Part shown: positions 33,705 through 43,290 of the stretch, one piece after another
Numbering within the stretch: the stretch's first letter is position 1
Layout of the letters: each line of letters starts with the position of its first letter
From: Thalassobacillus devorans
GTDB lineage: Bacteria; Bacillota; Bacilli; Bacillales; Halobacillaceae
Assembly (NCBI RefSeq): GCF_900176565.1
Contig: NZ_FXEH01000004.1
Location: 512,186-576,185 of the forward strand
Reading direction: 5' to 3'
Length of the DNA: 64,000 nucleotides
Notes under the pieces: generated by a model
Databases searched by the model: none
Told to the model about the DNA's origin: nothing
What the model saw: the letters and a program-made list of their open reading frames with translations, nothing else
Position numbers and translations under genes: made by a program

Positions 33705-34826
33705 TTATTTTCTATATATAATATCCCCGTTTACCATTGTCCATAATGGCTTGGACATGTATTCGAACGGGTGGCCATTCCAAAGAACGAGGTCAGCGTC
33801 TTTACCTCGCTCGATAGAACCGACGCGGTGGTCGACACCGAGGTTTCTGGCGGGTGTGATCGTAATTCCTTCTAGCGCTGTTTCGATATCTAACCCTTCT
33901 CTGGTAGCCAGGGCAGCACAAATATTCAAGTATTGGATGGGAGTATAGGGGTGATCGGTCGTTATAGACACCTTAATGCCGCTGCTTGCCAGCGTATGGT
34001 AGGTCGCCCATGTTTTATTTTTCAATTCGATTTTGGATCGTCTCGTAAAAGTCGGCCCTACCGATACTTGTAAATCACGCCCTTGCAGCTCTTCAGCAAT
34101 CAAGTGACCTTCCGTACAATGTTCGATGCGAAGGTCAAGGTTAAATTCATCTGCAAAACGGATAGCACTTAGAATATCATCCGCACGATGGGCGTGGATC
34201 CGTACAGGGATTTCCCGCTCTAACACTCGGACAATTGGTTTTACTCGTAAATCATCAGGGTTATCAGCATGCTTGGCGTGGTAAAATGTTTCTCGCAGCA
34301 TCCCCATGATGCCGAGCCTTGTAATGGAATCATTTCGGGAAGTGGAATGAACACGCTTTGGATTCTCTCCAAGTGCAAGCTTCAGTCCGGCTGTATCACG
34401 GAGCAGCATGCCAGCTATATTTTTTCCGTTATTTTTGATGACGGAGGTCATACCTCCAATGATATTGGCACTGCCAGGCATAATGTGAGCGGTTGTAACA
34501 CCGGCACGGATGGCATCAGCGAACGCTGGATCAAGAGGGTGGGCTCCGTCCATGGCTCGTAAGTGTGGCGTCATTGCTTCGATCGTTTCATTGGCGTCAC
34601 TTCCTGCCCAGCCTGTACCTTCGTCATATAACCCTAAATGGGTATGAACATCTATGAATCCGGGAAAAAGCATGTTTTGCTTTCCGTCTATGAGGTGTGC
34701 GTTCTCGGGAGCCTTTATACTCCTTCCGAAATCCACAATTTTATTTCCTTCAATTAAAACTTGCCCGTTATCAATCCGCGGGGAAGTCACTGGGAAAAGC
34801 GTCACATTGGTTATTAGAGTTTGCAT
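33705..34826 (-). CDS. Amidohydrolase (imidazolonepropionase-like)
   Basis: A 373-residue metal-dependent amidohydrolase. The HxH metal site is in FPGFIDVHTHLG, further ligands lie in IRIHAHR and RIEHC-like segments (VRIHAHRAD, LRIEHCTEG), and the metal Asp is in SITTDHP. The C-terminal GSIERGKDADLVLWNG is typical of the superfamily. Cyclic amide or peptide-like substrates are usual; the true substrate is unknown. It is monocistronic. Confidence 0.82.
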   Translation of the reverse strand: MQTLITNVTLFPVTSPRIDNGQVLIEGNKIVDFGRSIKAPENAHLIDGKQNMLFPGFIDVHTHLGLYDEGTGWAGSDANETIEAMTPHLRAMDGAHPLDPAFADAIRAGVTTAHIMPGSANIIGGMTSVIKNNGKNIAGMLLRDTAGLKLALGENPKRVHSTSRNDSITRLGIMGMLRETFYHAKHADNPDDLRVKPIVRVLEREIPVRIHAHRADDILSAIRFADEFNLDLRIEHCTEGHLIAEELQGRDLQVSVGPTFTRRSKIELKNKTWATYHTLASSGIKVSITTDHPYTPIQYLNICAALATREGLDIETALEGITITPARNLGVDHRVGSIERGKDADLVLWNGHPFEYMSKPLWTMVNGDIIYRK

Positions 34827-34907
34827 GATTTTTCTTGCCTTTCTGCTGGTTGATTTTTTTTCTATTACAACTCTATTATATGCGAAGATTTACTGGAAGA
34901 GTATGTT

Positions 34908-34930
34908 AAAAAAATGCCTCGGGGGCATTT
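34908..34930 (-). terminator. Terminator of yfhF
   Basis: On the minus strand AAATGCC pairs with GGCATTT, followed by TTTT. It lies 45 bases after the yfhF stop. Confidence 0.75.
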
Positions 34931-34974
34931 ATGTGAATAATTGAAACCAAATAAAACGATCAGGAGAGTTTCTC

Positions 34975-35880
34975 CTAATCGTTAAAAATGTCTTGCAAGG
35001 CTGGTTTTAAATCAGGATATTTAAAATCATAACCATAGGCGATCGCTTTTTTAGGAATGACATGCTGGCCATCCAGGAGGAGGGTGCTCATGTCTCCAAG
35101 TGCTGTCTTGATAGCAAAAGAGGGGGCGAGGAGCCAATGGGGACGGTTCAGTACGTCACCAAGCGTTTTTCCGAAATCTTTATTACGTTTCGGGTGCGGG
35201 GCAGTCGCATTAACCGGACCGACAACCTCTTTGTTGGAAATAGCAAAGTCGATCAGCCCGACGACATCATCGATGTGAATCCATGATAGCCACTGCTCTC
35301 CTGTACCAACTTTTCCTCCAGCCATCACTTTGTAAGGGATAGCCATTTTAGGCAATGCTCCCTCTTCACCAAGAATGATACCGAATCGTAAGTAAACCGT
35401 ACGTACACCCTCGTCTGCGGCCTGGGATGCACGTTTTTCCCATTCTGTGACGACATTTGCGAGGAATCCGCTCCCTGGAGTGGTCGTATCTTCGGTGAAT
35501 GTTTCCGTCATAGAATTACCGTAAAAACCTACGGCTGAAGCATTAACGAGTACTTCCGGTTTTTTCTTCAACTTTTTGACAAGTTCTAAGATGCCCTCTG
35601 TTGCTTTAATCCGGCTTTCTAAAATGCTGCGTTTTCGTTCTTCGGTCCATCTTCCACTATTTAACGATTCTCCAGCCAAATTGACAATGGCATCCACCTC
35701 ATCTAATTGAGAGTCTGGGGTGTATTCCGGTTTTAACCAGCCAATATATTTGATGTTCGTGGTATCTTTATGTTTTTCTGGGCTGCGGGTCAATACATAA
35801 ACCTCATGACCTTCTAAAACCAGGTGGTTGGTCAACTGCTGACCAACAAATCCTGTACCGCCTGTTACTGCAATTTTCAT
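34975..35880 (-). CDS. yfhF: TIGR01777-family NAD-dependent epimerase-like protein YfhF
   Basis: A 301-residue atypical SDR with TGGTGFVGQQLTN at the N-terminus and the family marks NLAGESLNSGRW, SAVGFYGN and RFGIILGEEGALPKM. These define the TIGR01777 group (YfcH, SulA-like, YfhF). It is divergent from recX, exactly as yfhF and recX lie in B. subtilis, which supports the name. Substrate unknown. Confidence 0.88.
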   Translation of the reverse strand: MKIAVTGGTGFVGQQLTNHLVLEGHEVYVLTRSPEKHKDTTNIKYIGWLKPEYTPDSQLDEVDAIVNLAGESLNSGRWTEERKRSILESRIKATEGILELVKKLKKKPEVLVNASAVGFYGNSMTETFTEDTTTPGSGFLANVVTEWEKRASQAADEGVRTVYLRFGIILGEEGALPKMAIPYKVMAGGKVGTGEQWLSWIHIDDVVGLIDFAISNKEVVGPVNATAPHPKRNKDFGKTLGDVLNRPHWLLAPSFAIKTALGDMSTLLLDGQHVIPKKAIAYGYDFKYPDLKPALQDIFND

Positions 35881-36000
35881 CTAAGATTCCTCCCTTTATG
35901 AGGTTTGGTTAAATTTTACTTTAATTAGCCGGAAAATGCGATTCGTACAATTGTCCGTGGGATCGTTCATCATGATAAAATAAACAAGAGGTGAAAAGTT

Positions 36001-36816
36001 TTGGCAAAAATCACGCGGATAACAACACAAAAAAAGAAAAAAGATCGCTTTAATATATTTTTAGACTTCGGACAGGGAGAGTCCTATGGTTTCAGTGTTT
36101 CTGAAGATATCCTTGTTAAGGAGTCCCTTCACAAGGGGATGGAACTTGATGATGGTGAAATAAAAGCCCTTGTTGAAAAGGATGACTTACAAAAATCCTA
36201 TACCCTTGCTATCCACTATTTAAGCTACCGAATGCGTTCGGAAAAAGAAATACGGGATTACCTGGATAAAAAAGAAACAGATCCCGAACAAATTGAAGTG
36301 ATTGTTGACCGGCTGTATAAAGAAAAACTATTGGATGATCAGGAATTTGCAAATTCTTTGGTAAGAAGCAGAATCCACACATCAAGCAAGGGGCCGCTCA
36401 TGATTAAAAAAGACCTGATTGAAAAAGGAGTTTCAGCTGCTAAAGCTGAGGAGGCACTTACGAATTATTCTTTTGAAGATCAATATGAGAAAGCAATGAA
36501 GTTTGCAGAGAAGAAACTGCGGTCAGGTGGCAAGAAATCCTTCCGGCAGCAGGTACAAAACCTCCAGCAGACATTAATGCAAAAGGGATTTACCAATAAT
36601 GTGGTCCAGGAAGTCATTGCCAACCTGCCAGCACAGGAGGAAGAAGATGCCGAATGGCAAGCAGTTGTTTATCAAGGAGAAAAAGTCCTGCGTAAATACG
36701 AACGAAAAGCAGAAGGTTTTGAACTGAAGCAGAAAGTGAAAGGCGCTCTCTATCGTAAAGGTTTCCAAATCGACGAAATCCAACGGTTCATAGAAGAAAA
36801 TATAGTTGAAGAATAA
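36001..36816 (+). CDS. recX: Regulatory protein RecX
   Basis: Modulates RecA filaments. It is a 271-residue protein of three-helix repeats, with the RecX features LSYRMRSEKEIRDYL, a VIDRLYKEKLLDDQEFA-like segment and RKGFQIDEIQRFI at the end. It starts with TTG at 36001 after AGAGGTGAAAAG. The length is normal for the longer Bacillus RecX. Context next to yfhF fits. Confidence 0.93.
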   Translation: MAKITRITTQKKKKDRFNIFLDFGQGESYGFSVSEDILVKESLHKGMELDDGEIKALVEKDDLQKSYTLAIHYLSYRMRSEKEIRDYLDKKETDPEQIEVIVDRLYKEKLLDDQEFANSLVRSRIHTSSKGPLMIKKDLIEKGVSAAKAEEALTNYSFEDQYEKAMKFAEKKLRSGGKKSFRQQVQNLQQTLMQKGFTNNVVQEVIANLPAQEEEDAEWQAVVYQGEKVLRKYERKAEGFELKQKVKGALYRKGFQIDEIQRFIEENIVEE

Positions 36817-36942
36817 AGTTTCCATGATGGAGCCTTATTTTATTGGGGGTTAATCAGCGGAAAAAGCAAGACTGGCAAGCCCCTGGAGAGGCTTGCCATT
36901 CATTCACTCCGTATGCTAGTGGTTTAAGGCCATGGTTCAACC

Positions 36943-37734
36943 TTAGATGAGTTTTTTACTTTCAAGGTCATCGATTGCTTCATAAACATGGTCGACAACA
37001 TGGGCGGCCTGCTTCTGAACTTCTGGATGAGCATTACTCATGGCATAGCTATGAGGAGCCAACTGAAACATCGGAATATCGTTGAAAGAATCTCCGATAA
37101 CTGCAATTTGTTCAGACTTCAAGCCTGTTTGTTCAAACAGTGCCTGGAGACCACTGGCTTTGTTGATCCCTTTCGGCACGAGATCTACACACGTTTCGTG
37201 TGAAACGAAACAATCAAGTTTCTGACTGTACTTTTCATCAATCTTTCTTTGCAGGGCCATCACATCTGGTTCTTTCCCATGCACGGTGATTTTCGATGCA
37301 TCTACTTCAACACCTAAAGCATCAGCCAATTCAGGATTAACCTGGATGTCATGAATCAATTGTTCTGAGATCAAATCAATCCACTCGTTATGCTGATGGG
37401 TGAAGGTTTCCTCAGCTGTAGAGACAGTCGTCACCATCGGCTCCTTGACAAGGTCGCGATAAACTTGACGCACCACCTCTGCGTCGAAGGTTTCAGCTAG
37501 GATATGTGAATTATCTGCTCCATAGACAAAAGCTCCATTTTGACTGATACGGTGACCTTTTTGGCCGATCCGTTCAAAAATGTCCCTGATTTCATGATCC
37601 ATCCTGCCTGAGGCGACAGCCAAATCCACTCCACGTTTAACCAGCCTATCTATTGCACTTTTATCTTTTTCTTTTATAAAATGATTCATGCCAAGCAAAG
37701 TACCATCAAGGTCACTGACAAATAATTTAATCAT
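36943..37734 (-). CDS. HAD-superfamily Cof-type phosphatase
   Basis: A 263-residue HAD hydrolase of the Cof subfamily. Motif I is FVSDLDGTLL, with nucleophile and acid aspartates; motif IV is VIGDSFNDIPMF. The cap domain lies between. These enzymes dephosphorylate sugar phosphates or flavin precursors; the substrate is unknown. It is convergent with recX and divergent from glcT, so it may be an insertion relative to the B. subtilis order. Confidence 0.88.
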   Translation of the reverse strand: MIKLFVSDLDGTLLGMNHFIKEKDKSAIDRLVKRGVDLAVASGRMDHEIRDIFERIGQKGHRISQNGAFVYGADNSHILAETFDAEVVRQVYRDLVKEPMVTTVSTAEETFTHQHNEWIDLISEQLIHDIQVNPELADALGVEVDASKITVHGKEPDVMALQRKIDEKYSQKLDCFVSHETCVDLVPKGINKASGLQALFEQTGLKSEQIAVIGDSFNDIPMFQLAPHSYAMSNAHPEVQKQAAHVVDHVYEAIDDLESKKLI

Positions 37735-37798
37735 TCGCTAATCTCCCTTCCATATGACACCATAGACAATAAACGTTATTCTCGATATATTGTATACA

Positions 37799-37813
37799 TT
37801 GAAAACGCTTCAA
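37799..37813 (+). promoter_or_regulatory. Cre-like palindrome upstream of glcT
   Basis: TTGAAAACGCTTCAA resembles a catabolite-responsive element. It lies 47 bases before glcT and just after a TATATT-like -10. It suggests CcpA input to the PTS regulator but is not an exact match. Confidence 0.35.
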
Positions 37814-37859
37814 GGCAAAGCAAAACGACCTGGGGGAAATTGAATGAAGGGGGAAGGGC

Positions 37860-38705
37860 ATGGACCAGCAAGTCATTATAGAGAAAGTATTGAATAATAA
37901 TGTTGTCATCGCGGAACATCCCACCTATAAAGAGGTGGTACTGATTGGAAAGGGAATCGGGTTCAATAGGAAAAAAGGTGCGTCTATTACATTTGATGAA
38001 GCCGATAAGACGTTTTTACTTCGTGATGAGGAGCAGAAGGAGCAGTACGTGAACTTACTGCCTTATGTAGAAGAAGACTTCATCGATTTTATGAATGACA
38101 TTTTGCTGCACATTGAAAACAAGATGAATCAAAGCTTGAATGAGCATATCCATGTTGCGCTTACGGACCATATCGCTTTTGCTATCAACCGGGCCAAACA
38201 GGATATGCAGTTCAACAACCCTTTTTTATTCGAAATTGAAACACTTTATCCAAAAGAATACCAGGTGGCGATGGAAGTAGTAGAAATGATCAACAGTAAA
38301 GAAGGCATCGAATTTCCTGAAGGGGAAACAGGATTCATTGCTTTGCATATTCATAGCGCGGTGACAGACAAAACATTGAGTGATATTAATAAACATTACC
38401 AGCTTATTTCTCAAATGGTGGAAGTCATTGAAGAGTCACTGGAGGTTACTATTGATAAAAATAGTGTCGATTATCACCGGCTGGTTCAGCATTTAAGACG
38501 TGCCATCGATCGGATACATGTAGGGGAAGAAGTCGGGGAAGAAAATCGTCTCGCGGAAATGTTGAAAACAGAATATCCATTATGCTATAATCTATCTTGG
38601 AAGTTGATAAAAGTGATGCAGAAACAATTAAATAAGCCAGTGGATGAATCAGAAGCGATTTATTTAACGATTCATCTACAGCGATTAGTCAACCATAAAA
38701 CGTAA
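37860..38705 (+). CDS. glcT: PtsG antiterminator GlcT
   Basis: A BglG-family RNA-binding antiterminator of 281 residues. An N-terminal CAT domain (about residues 1-58) is followed by two PTS-regulation domains (about 65-170 and 175-280). Histidines that can be phosphorylated are seen in PRD1 (HVALTDHIAFAI, ALHIHSAV) and PRD2 (DYHRLVQHLRRAI, LTIHLQRL). It should bind the RAT hairpin in the ptsG leader when glucose is present and prevent termination. The target lies directly downstream at 38710-38817. Confidence 0.93.
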   Translation: MDQQVIIEKVLNNNVVIAEHPTYKEVVLIGKGIGFNRKKGASITFDEADKTFLLRDEEQKEQYVNLLPYVEEDFIDFMNDILLHIENKMNQSLNEHIHVALTDHIAFAINRAKQDMQFNNPFLFEIETLYPKEYQVAMEVVEMINSKEGIEFPEGETGFIALHIHSAVTDKTLSDINKHYQLISQMVEVIEESLEVTIDKNSVDYHRLVQHLRRAIDRIHVGEEVGEENRLAEMLKTEYPLCYNLSWKLIKVMQKQLNKPVDESEAIYLTIHLQRLVNHKT

Positions 38706-38709
38706 TTAT

Positions 38710-38817
38710 ACGTGTTACTGATACGATCAGGCATGAGTATAAAAAGTTTTAAAGGTTTTCAATGGGGTAACTGTACCCTTTGAGGCCAAATAAAACTTTT
38801 TTGCTCATGCTTTTTTT
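38710..38817 (+). promoter_or_regulatory. RAT antiterminator hairpin and terminator in the ptsG leader
   Basis: The RAT-type sequence ACGTGTTACTGATACGATCA at 38710 and following overlaps the 5' arm of a long terminator: GCATGAG (38731-38737) pairs with CTCATGC (38804-38810), with inner AAAAGTTTTA/TAAAACTTTT, then seven T. It resembles the B. subtilis ptsG leader bound by GlcT. The gap 38818-38956 holds nothing else clear. Confidence 0.88.
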
Positions 38818-38956
38818 ATTACTTACAACGTCGATTCTATTGGCGTTTAAAATTTCAGGGAAAATGGAAGCGGTTTATTTCATTTTTCTGAAAAATCATA
38901 TCCCATGACTAACTTATGGCTTCTGTATCACACTAAAACAAAAGGAGGAACTTTCC

Positions 38957-40996
38957 ATGTTCAAAAATGCTTTTGGTACATTGCAAAAAGTCGGTAAAGC
39001 ATTGATGCTTCCGGTTGCGTTGCTGCCTGCTGCTGGTATTTTGCTGGCTTTCGGTACGACGTTCCAGCAGGAATCCTTCCTCGAACGTGTACCTGCGTTC
39101 GAAGCAAACTGGATTCAGGTTTTTTCACAAGTAATGGCATCCGCCGGTGACATCGTATTTGCCAACTTACCACTGTTATTTGCCGTTGGTGTAGCCATCG
39201 GACTGGCAGGCGGAGATGGGGTAGCGGGTCTGGCTGCTATCATCGGTTATTTGATTATGAATGTCACGATGGGGGTATTGGGCCAAGTCGATGCAGATAT
39301 GGCAGCCAATTCACCAGCATATGCTGAAGTGCTTGGTACACCTACCCTGCAAACCGGTGTATTCGGAGGTATCATCGTCGGTATATTAGCAGCGTTTTTA
39401 TACAATAAGTATTTTAATATCGAGCTGCCGCAATTCCTTGGTTTCTTTGCCGGTAAGCGGTTCGTCCCGATTGTAACAGCATTCTCAGCTGTATTCTTAG
39501 GTATTCTTATGCTATTCGTATGGCCGTTTGCACAGGATGGATTAAATGCTTTATCCCACGTAATGCTTAATACAAATATCCATATTGCTGCCCTTGTTTT
39601 CGGTATCATTGAACGGTCATTGATTCCGTTCGGGCTTCACCATATTTTCTATTCACCGTTCTGGTTCGAATTCGGATCCTATGTGACCGAAGCTGGAAAC
39701 ACGGTCCGTGGGGACCAGCAAATCTTCTTTGCTCAGCTTCGTGATGGAGTAGAGTTTACTGCCGGTACATTCATGGTTGGTAAATTCCCATTCATGATGT
39801 TCGGTCTTCCGGCTGCAGCACTTGCGATTTATCATACAGCGAGACCGGAACGTAAGAAGGTAGTCGGCGGTATTATGGCATCTGCTGCGTTGACTTCTTT
39901 CTTGACTGGTATCACGGAACCAATTGAGTTCTCATTCTTATTCGTAGCACCATTACTGTTCGGTATCCACGCAGTTTTTGCTGGTCTATCGTTCATGACG
40001 ATGTCGCTGCTTGATGTTAAGATTGGACAAACGTTCTCTGGTGGGTTGATTGACTTCATCCTGTTTGGTATTTTACCTAACCGTACCGACTGGTGGTGGG
40101 TAATTATCGTAGGACTGATCTTCTCTGTCATTTACTACTTTGGATTCCGTTGGGCAATTCTTAAGTTCAACCTGGCAACTCCAGGTCGTGAAGACGATGA
40201 AGTAGATGCCGATGAAGACAGTGAAATAGGAGATCTTCCTTATGAAATCCTCGAGGCCATGGGCGGACAAGGAAATATCGCTCATTTGGATGCTTGTATC
40301 ACACGTCTTCGCGTCTCTGTCAACGACAAAGGTGACGTTGATAAAAACCGACTGAAGAAACTTGGAGCATCCGGTGTTATGGAAGTCGGGAATAATATTC
40401 AGGCAATCTTCGGTCCAAGATCTGACAGTTTGCGGGGACAAATGCAAGACATCATCAACGGAAAAGCGCCTCGTGCTGTAGCAGAAGATCGCTCGGAAGT
40501 TGCAGAGGAAGCAAAAGATGCAGAAGTACCTGTCGGCGGGGAAGATTTCAATTTTGTAAGTCCGCTGCAAGGAGAAATCATGCCAATCACTGAAGTACCG
40601 GACCAAGTCTTCTCTGGAAAAATGATGGGTGATGGTTTCGCTATCAAACCTAGTGATGGTAAAGTCGTTTCTCCTGTAAACGGTAAGATATTGAATGTAT
40701 TCCCGACTAAGCACGCGATAGGTATCCAGGCTGAAAACGGAATGGAAATTCTGGTTCACATTGGAATCGATACGGTTAAGCTAAAAGGGGAAGGCTTCGA
40801 AGCGATGATTGAGGAAGGCGACGAAGTCAAGCAAGGACAAGAGTTGATGAAAGTGGATTTGGATTATGTAAAAGACAATGCAACTTCAATCATCACTCCA
40901 GTCATCTTTACAAACTTGCAGGAAGGTCAGGAAGTAAAGATTGCAAAACCAGGCGAAGTGCGTCATAATGACCCTGGTATCATTGAAATTAACTAA
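38957..40996 (+). CDS. ptsG: Glucose-specific PTS transporter EIICBA
   Basis: Imports and phosphorylates glucose. It is 679 residues in the order IIC (about 1-410, ten or so membrane segments), IIB (about 425-505, phospho-Cys in [13 protein letters not shown]) and IIA (about 540-660, active His in [13 protein letters not shown], helper His in [10 protein letters not shown]). Domain order and length match B. subtilis PtsG. Ribosome site AAAGGAGG. Expression is gated by GlcT and the leader hairpin. It is followed by ptsH 28 bases later. Confidence 0.95.
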   Translation: MFKNAFGTLQKVGKALMLPVALLPAAGILLAFGTTFQQESFLERVPAFEANWIQVFSQVMASAGDIVFANLPLLFAVGVAIGLAGGDGVAGLAAIIGYLIMNVTMGVLGQVDADMAANSPAYAEVLGTPTLQTGVFGGIIVGILAAFLYNKYFNIELPQFLGFFAGKRFVPIVTAFSAVFLGILMLFVWPFAQDGLNALSHVMLNTNIHIAALVFGIIERSLIPFGLHHIFYSPFWFEFGSYVTEAGNTVRGDQQIFFAQLRDGVEFTAGTFMVGKFPFMMFGLPAAALAIYHTARPERKKVVGGIMASAALTSFLTGITEPIEFSFLFVAPLLFGIHAVFAGLSFMTMSLLDVKIGQTFSGGLIDFILFGILPNRTDWWWVIIVGLIFSVIYYFGFRWAILKFNLATPGREDDEVDADEDSEIGDLPYEILEAMGGQGNIAHLDACITRLRVSVNDKGDVDKNRLKKLGASGVMEVGNNIQAIFGPRSDSLRGQMQDIINGKAPRAVAEDRSEVAEEAKDAEVPVGGEDFNFVSPLQGEIMPITEVPDQVFSGKMMGDGFAIKPSDGKVVSPVNGKILNVFPTKHAIGIQAENGMEILVHIGIDTVKLKGEGFEAMIEEGDEVKQGQELMKVDLDYVKDNATSIITPVIFTNLQEGQEVKIAKPGEVRHNDPGIIEIN

Positions 40997-41024
40997 AAAA
41001 TTATATAAATGAGGAGAGATTCAA

Positions 41025-41291
41025 ATGGTAGAACAAACAATGAAAATTACAGCAGCAGACGGGCTACACGCTCGCCCGGCGACAGCAATGGTTCAGGTAG
41101 CAGGTCAATATCAATCAGATGTGAACCTGGAGTATAAAGACAAGTCCGTTAACTTAAAGTCCATTATGGGTGTTATGTCCCTTGGCATCCCTAATGATGC
41201 AGAGATTAAATTGACTGCGGATGGAGAAGACGAAAAAGAAGCACTAGAAGCCGTAGTAAATAAAGTGAAAGAAGAAGGACTTGGAGAGTAA
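41025..41291 (+). CDS. ptsH: Phosphocarrier protein HPr
   Basis: Carries phosphate from enzyme I to the EIIA domain; in Firmicutes it also controls catabolite repression. It is 88 residues with His15 in GLHARPATAMV and the regulatory Ser46 in NLKSIMGVMSLG. It follows ptsG, but a terminator comes next and no ptsI is present, unlike the ptsGHI order of B. subtilis. Enzyme I must be encoded elsewhere. Confidence 0.96.
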   Translation: MVEQTMKITAADGLHARPATAMVQVAGQYQSDVNLEYKDKSVNLKSIMGVMSLGIPNDAEIKLTADGEDEKEALEAVVNKVKEEGLGE

Positions 41292-41306
41292 TTTCCATAA
41301 AAAAAT

Positions 41307-41350
41307 AAAAGCTGCTGGCCTCTTTAAAGGAGGTTCAGCAGCTTTTTTTT
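41307..41350. terminator. Terminator after ptsH
   Basis: AAAAGCTGCTG pairs with CAGCAGCTTTT, followed by T. It may also stop the convergent SDR gene. Confidence 0.88.
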
Positions 41351-41364
41351 TATATTTGATAATA

Positions 41365-42024
41365 TTAGGAATCGACTTTAATCTCTTTACGGCGATCGTC
41401 TTCCGTGAAAATTATATCAGCAACGCCTTCAGGGCCTTTCAGACGGGACGGATCAGCAACATGATCGCTTTCTGACCAGAATGGCGTATTCATACCGCCC
41501 ATGTATACAGCTGTCGCTGATATCGGCTGGTCTTCCCATTCTTTCTGAAGGCTTTCTGTGAAGCCGCGAACTGCGAATTTGCTGGCACAATAAACCGACT
41601 CATTCACTTTACCACGGAGCCCCGCAGTGGAAATGATGTTCAGGACTCTGCCTACTGATTCTTTTAGTAGTGGAAGAGCTTCCTGAGTCATCAGTATCGT
41701 TCCTTTTACATTGGTATCCAGCATTTTATCGATATCTGCTTCTTTCAATGTTGATAATTCGCCAAATATTCCAATGCCGGCATTATTAATCAGTACATCA
41801 ATCCGGTCCAATTGACGAATCGCTTCTCTAACGGATGCAGGCTCTGTGACATCACAAATATAGGATTCAGCCGCTCCGCCTTCCTTAAGTATTTCAGTTC
41901 GGACCAGGGATAATTTGCGTTCCGTTCTCCCCAGCAGGATAACTTCGTAACCTTCCTTGGCATAACGGTGCGCTAATGCTCTGCCTAATCCAGTACCGCC
42001 CCCGGTAATTACAGCTTTTCCCAC
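41365..42024 (-). CDS. Short-chain dehydrogenase/reductase
   Basis: A 219-residue classical SDR with cofactor motif TGGGTGLGRAL, NNAGIG, and the catalytic Ser and YxxxK in IISTAGLRGKVNESVYCASKF. The GTG at 42024 follows AAAGGGGA and is preferred to the ATG at 42060, which has no ribosome site. Without the upstream part the protein begins at the first beta strand (KAVITGGG). Substrate unknown. It lies between the PTS genes and yfhH, so it is not part of the usual B. subtilis order. Confidence 0.82.
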   Translation of the reverse strand: MGKAVITGGGTGLGRALAHRYAKEGYEVILLGRTERKLSLVRTEILKEGGAAESYICDVTEPASVREAIRQLDRIDVLINNAGIGIFGELSTLKEADIDKMLDTNVKGTILMTQEALPLLKESVGRVLNIISTAGLRGKVNESVYCASKFAVRGFTESLQKEWEDQPISATAVYMGGMNTPFWSESDHVADPSRLKGPEGVADIIFTEDDRRKEIKVDS

Positions 42025-42111
42025 ATGAATTCCCCTTTCCTCAATGTTCCTCATTTCCATTGTGAAGAATGCTTGTTAAAATGTAAATGGATAACCATAG
42101 GAGGGAATATA

Positions 42112-42450
42112 ATGGAACGCAGATATAGTGATATGTCCATCGAGGAATTACGCCGGGAAATCGGCGAGTTGACGGATAAAGCAAGAAAGGCAGAACAAAT
42201 GGGGATGGTGAATGAGTACGCTGTTTATGAGCGAAAGATCATTATGGCAAAATCTTATATGCTGAACCCGGCTGATTTCAAGCCAGGAGAGGAATACCAG
42301 ATCGAAGGAGATCCAGCACATAACTTCAGGATCGTATACATGAACGGCACATTTGCCTGGGGATACCGTTTGAACGATCAAGGGGAAAAGGTTAGTGAAG
42401 AGGAAGAAGAAGCACTGCCGATTTCCATGCTTGGCAAAAAAATGAATTAA
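42112..42450 (+). CDS. yfhH: YfhH (DUF1811) protein
   Basis: A 112-residue soluble protein. The N-terminal helical part (SIEELRREIGELTDKARKAE) and the SH3-like end (YQIEGDPAHNFRIVYMNGTF) match YfhH/DUF1811. The ATG at 42112 follows GGAGGG. Its neighbours sspK and yfhJ match the B. subtilis order. Function unknown. Confidence 0.88.
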   Translation: MERRYSDMSIEELRREIGELTDKARKAEQMGMVNEYAVYERKIIMAKSYMLNPADFKPGEEYQIEGDPAHNFRIVYMNGTFAWGYRLNDQGEKVSEEEEEALPISMLGKKMN

Positions 42451-42456
42451 TTTAAA

Positions 42457-42484
42457 AAGCGCGCCTGTATGGAGGCGCGCTTTA
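42457..42484. terminator. Terminator between yfhH and ypzG
   Basis: AAAGCGCGCCT pairs with AGGCGCGCTTT across a short loop. It can serve both convergent genes. Confidence 0.8.
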
Positions 42485-42494
42485 TTACTGGAAG

Positions 42495-42668
42495 TCAGGC
42501 ACGTTTATTCATCTGTACTTCCGTGATGATTTCGGATTGCGTCTGCTGTGTTTCACCATTTACCTGGTGAGCAGCATGCTTCGGGTTGGCACGAGGAGAA
42601 TCGAACGGGTCGCTATACAAATTATCAAAGAAATCTTTGTGAGGTTTCCGTCCTTTTTTTCTACCCAT
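42495..42668 (-). CDS. ypzG: YpzG-like small protein
   Basis: A 57-residue protein beginning [14 protein letters not shown]. The core SPRANPKHAAHQVNGETQQT is the pattern I associate with YpzG-family proteins of spore formers. The ATG at 42666-42668 overlaps the sspK stop by one base, so the two are translated together, presumably in the forespore. Function unknown. Confidence 0.7.
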   Translation of the reverse strand: MGRKKGRKPHKDFFDNLYSDPFDSPRANPKHAAHQVNGETQQTQSEIITEVQMNKRA

Positions 42669-42832
42669 TATATTTCACCTTTCCCTTCGTCCAGCCTGTG
42701 TGAAGAGCGGGCCATACGCTCTTTCGGATGAGTGTTTATCGAACCATCGGCCCGTTTGGAAGCAAATTCCGCTTTAGCCCTTGGTTCTCCATTCATTTTC
42801 TTTTCTGGAAAGCCAACAGTTTTATTTCGCAT
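42668..42832 (-). CDS. sspK: Small acid-soluble spore protein K
   Basis: A 54-residue minor spore protein with [17 protein letters not shown] and NTHPKERM, the SspK signature. It starts at 42832 after AGGAGG. In B. subtilis sspK lies between yfhI and yfhJ and is made in the forespore; the place here agrees. It overlaps ypzG by one base. Confidence 0.9.
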   Translation of the reverse strand: MRNKTVGFPEKKMNGEPRAKAEFASKRADGSINTHPKERMARSSHRLDEGKGEI

Positions 42833-42947
42833 TTTTTTTTAGCCTCCTATAGCATCAAATCATGATGCAAGTATAGTTTATGTAAATTCAAAACAGCTAT
42901 GTGTTACAATGAGGAAGTAATGATTGGGAACATATGAGGTGACAAAA

Positions 42948-43214
42948 ATGGAAGAAATTTTTCAGCGTCTTGCTGATCAGTTATATGAAAAAAACCCGTC
43001 GTTATCGATTGATGAAGCGCGCACTTGGGTTGAGCTTTTATGGGAAGATTTTGAAGCGACAAGAGCGAAGGCGGGGCATGAATACCAGGGAAAGCAATTG
43101 ACCGAGCAGATTGTGACGCAGTGGATCAACCATTATGGAGCGAAACTGCATGAATTTGCTGCTAACAATCCTAAATATAAAGATATGCTTGCCAGGAAAA
43201 GGCCCTTAAATTGA
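42948..43214 (+). CDS. yfhJ: YfhJ (WVELL) protein
   Basis: An 88-residue protein with the WVELL motif in EARTWVELLWEDFEATRAKAG and a C-terminal helix (WINHYGAKLHEF). The ATG at 42948 follows GAGGTGA. Family function unknown. In B. subtilis csbB and yfhO come next, but here yfhP follows at once. Confidence 0.88.
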   Translation: MEEIFQRLADQLYEKNPSLSIDEARTWVELLWEDFEATRAKAGHEYQGKQLTEQIVTQWINHYGAKLHEFAANNPKYKDMLARKRPLN

Positions 43215-43222
43215 ATAAAAAT

Positions 43223-43290
43223 AAGAGGCTGGTTCCTATCGGTGTCTCCCCTGATCAAAGGGAAGGCACCACTAGGAGTCAGCCTCTTCT
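43223..43290. terminator. Bidirectional terminator between yfhJ and yfhP
   Basis: AAGAGGCTG at 43223 and following, with GGTTCCTA, pairs with TAGGAGTCAGCCTCTT at 43273-43288. The inner part also folds. Confidence 0.82.

Noticed and set aside
38862..38880. Cre site between the ptsG terminator and gene
   Set aside because: TGGAAGCGGTTTAT misses several fixed cre positions; similarity is too weak.
39247..40759. Long antisense frames inside ptsG
   Set aside because: Shadows of the coding strand with no start signals; ptsG is unmistakable.
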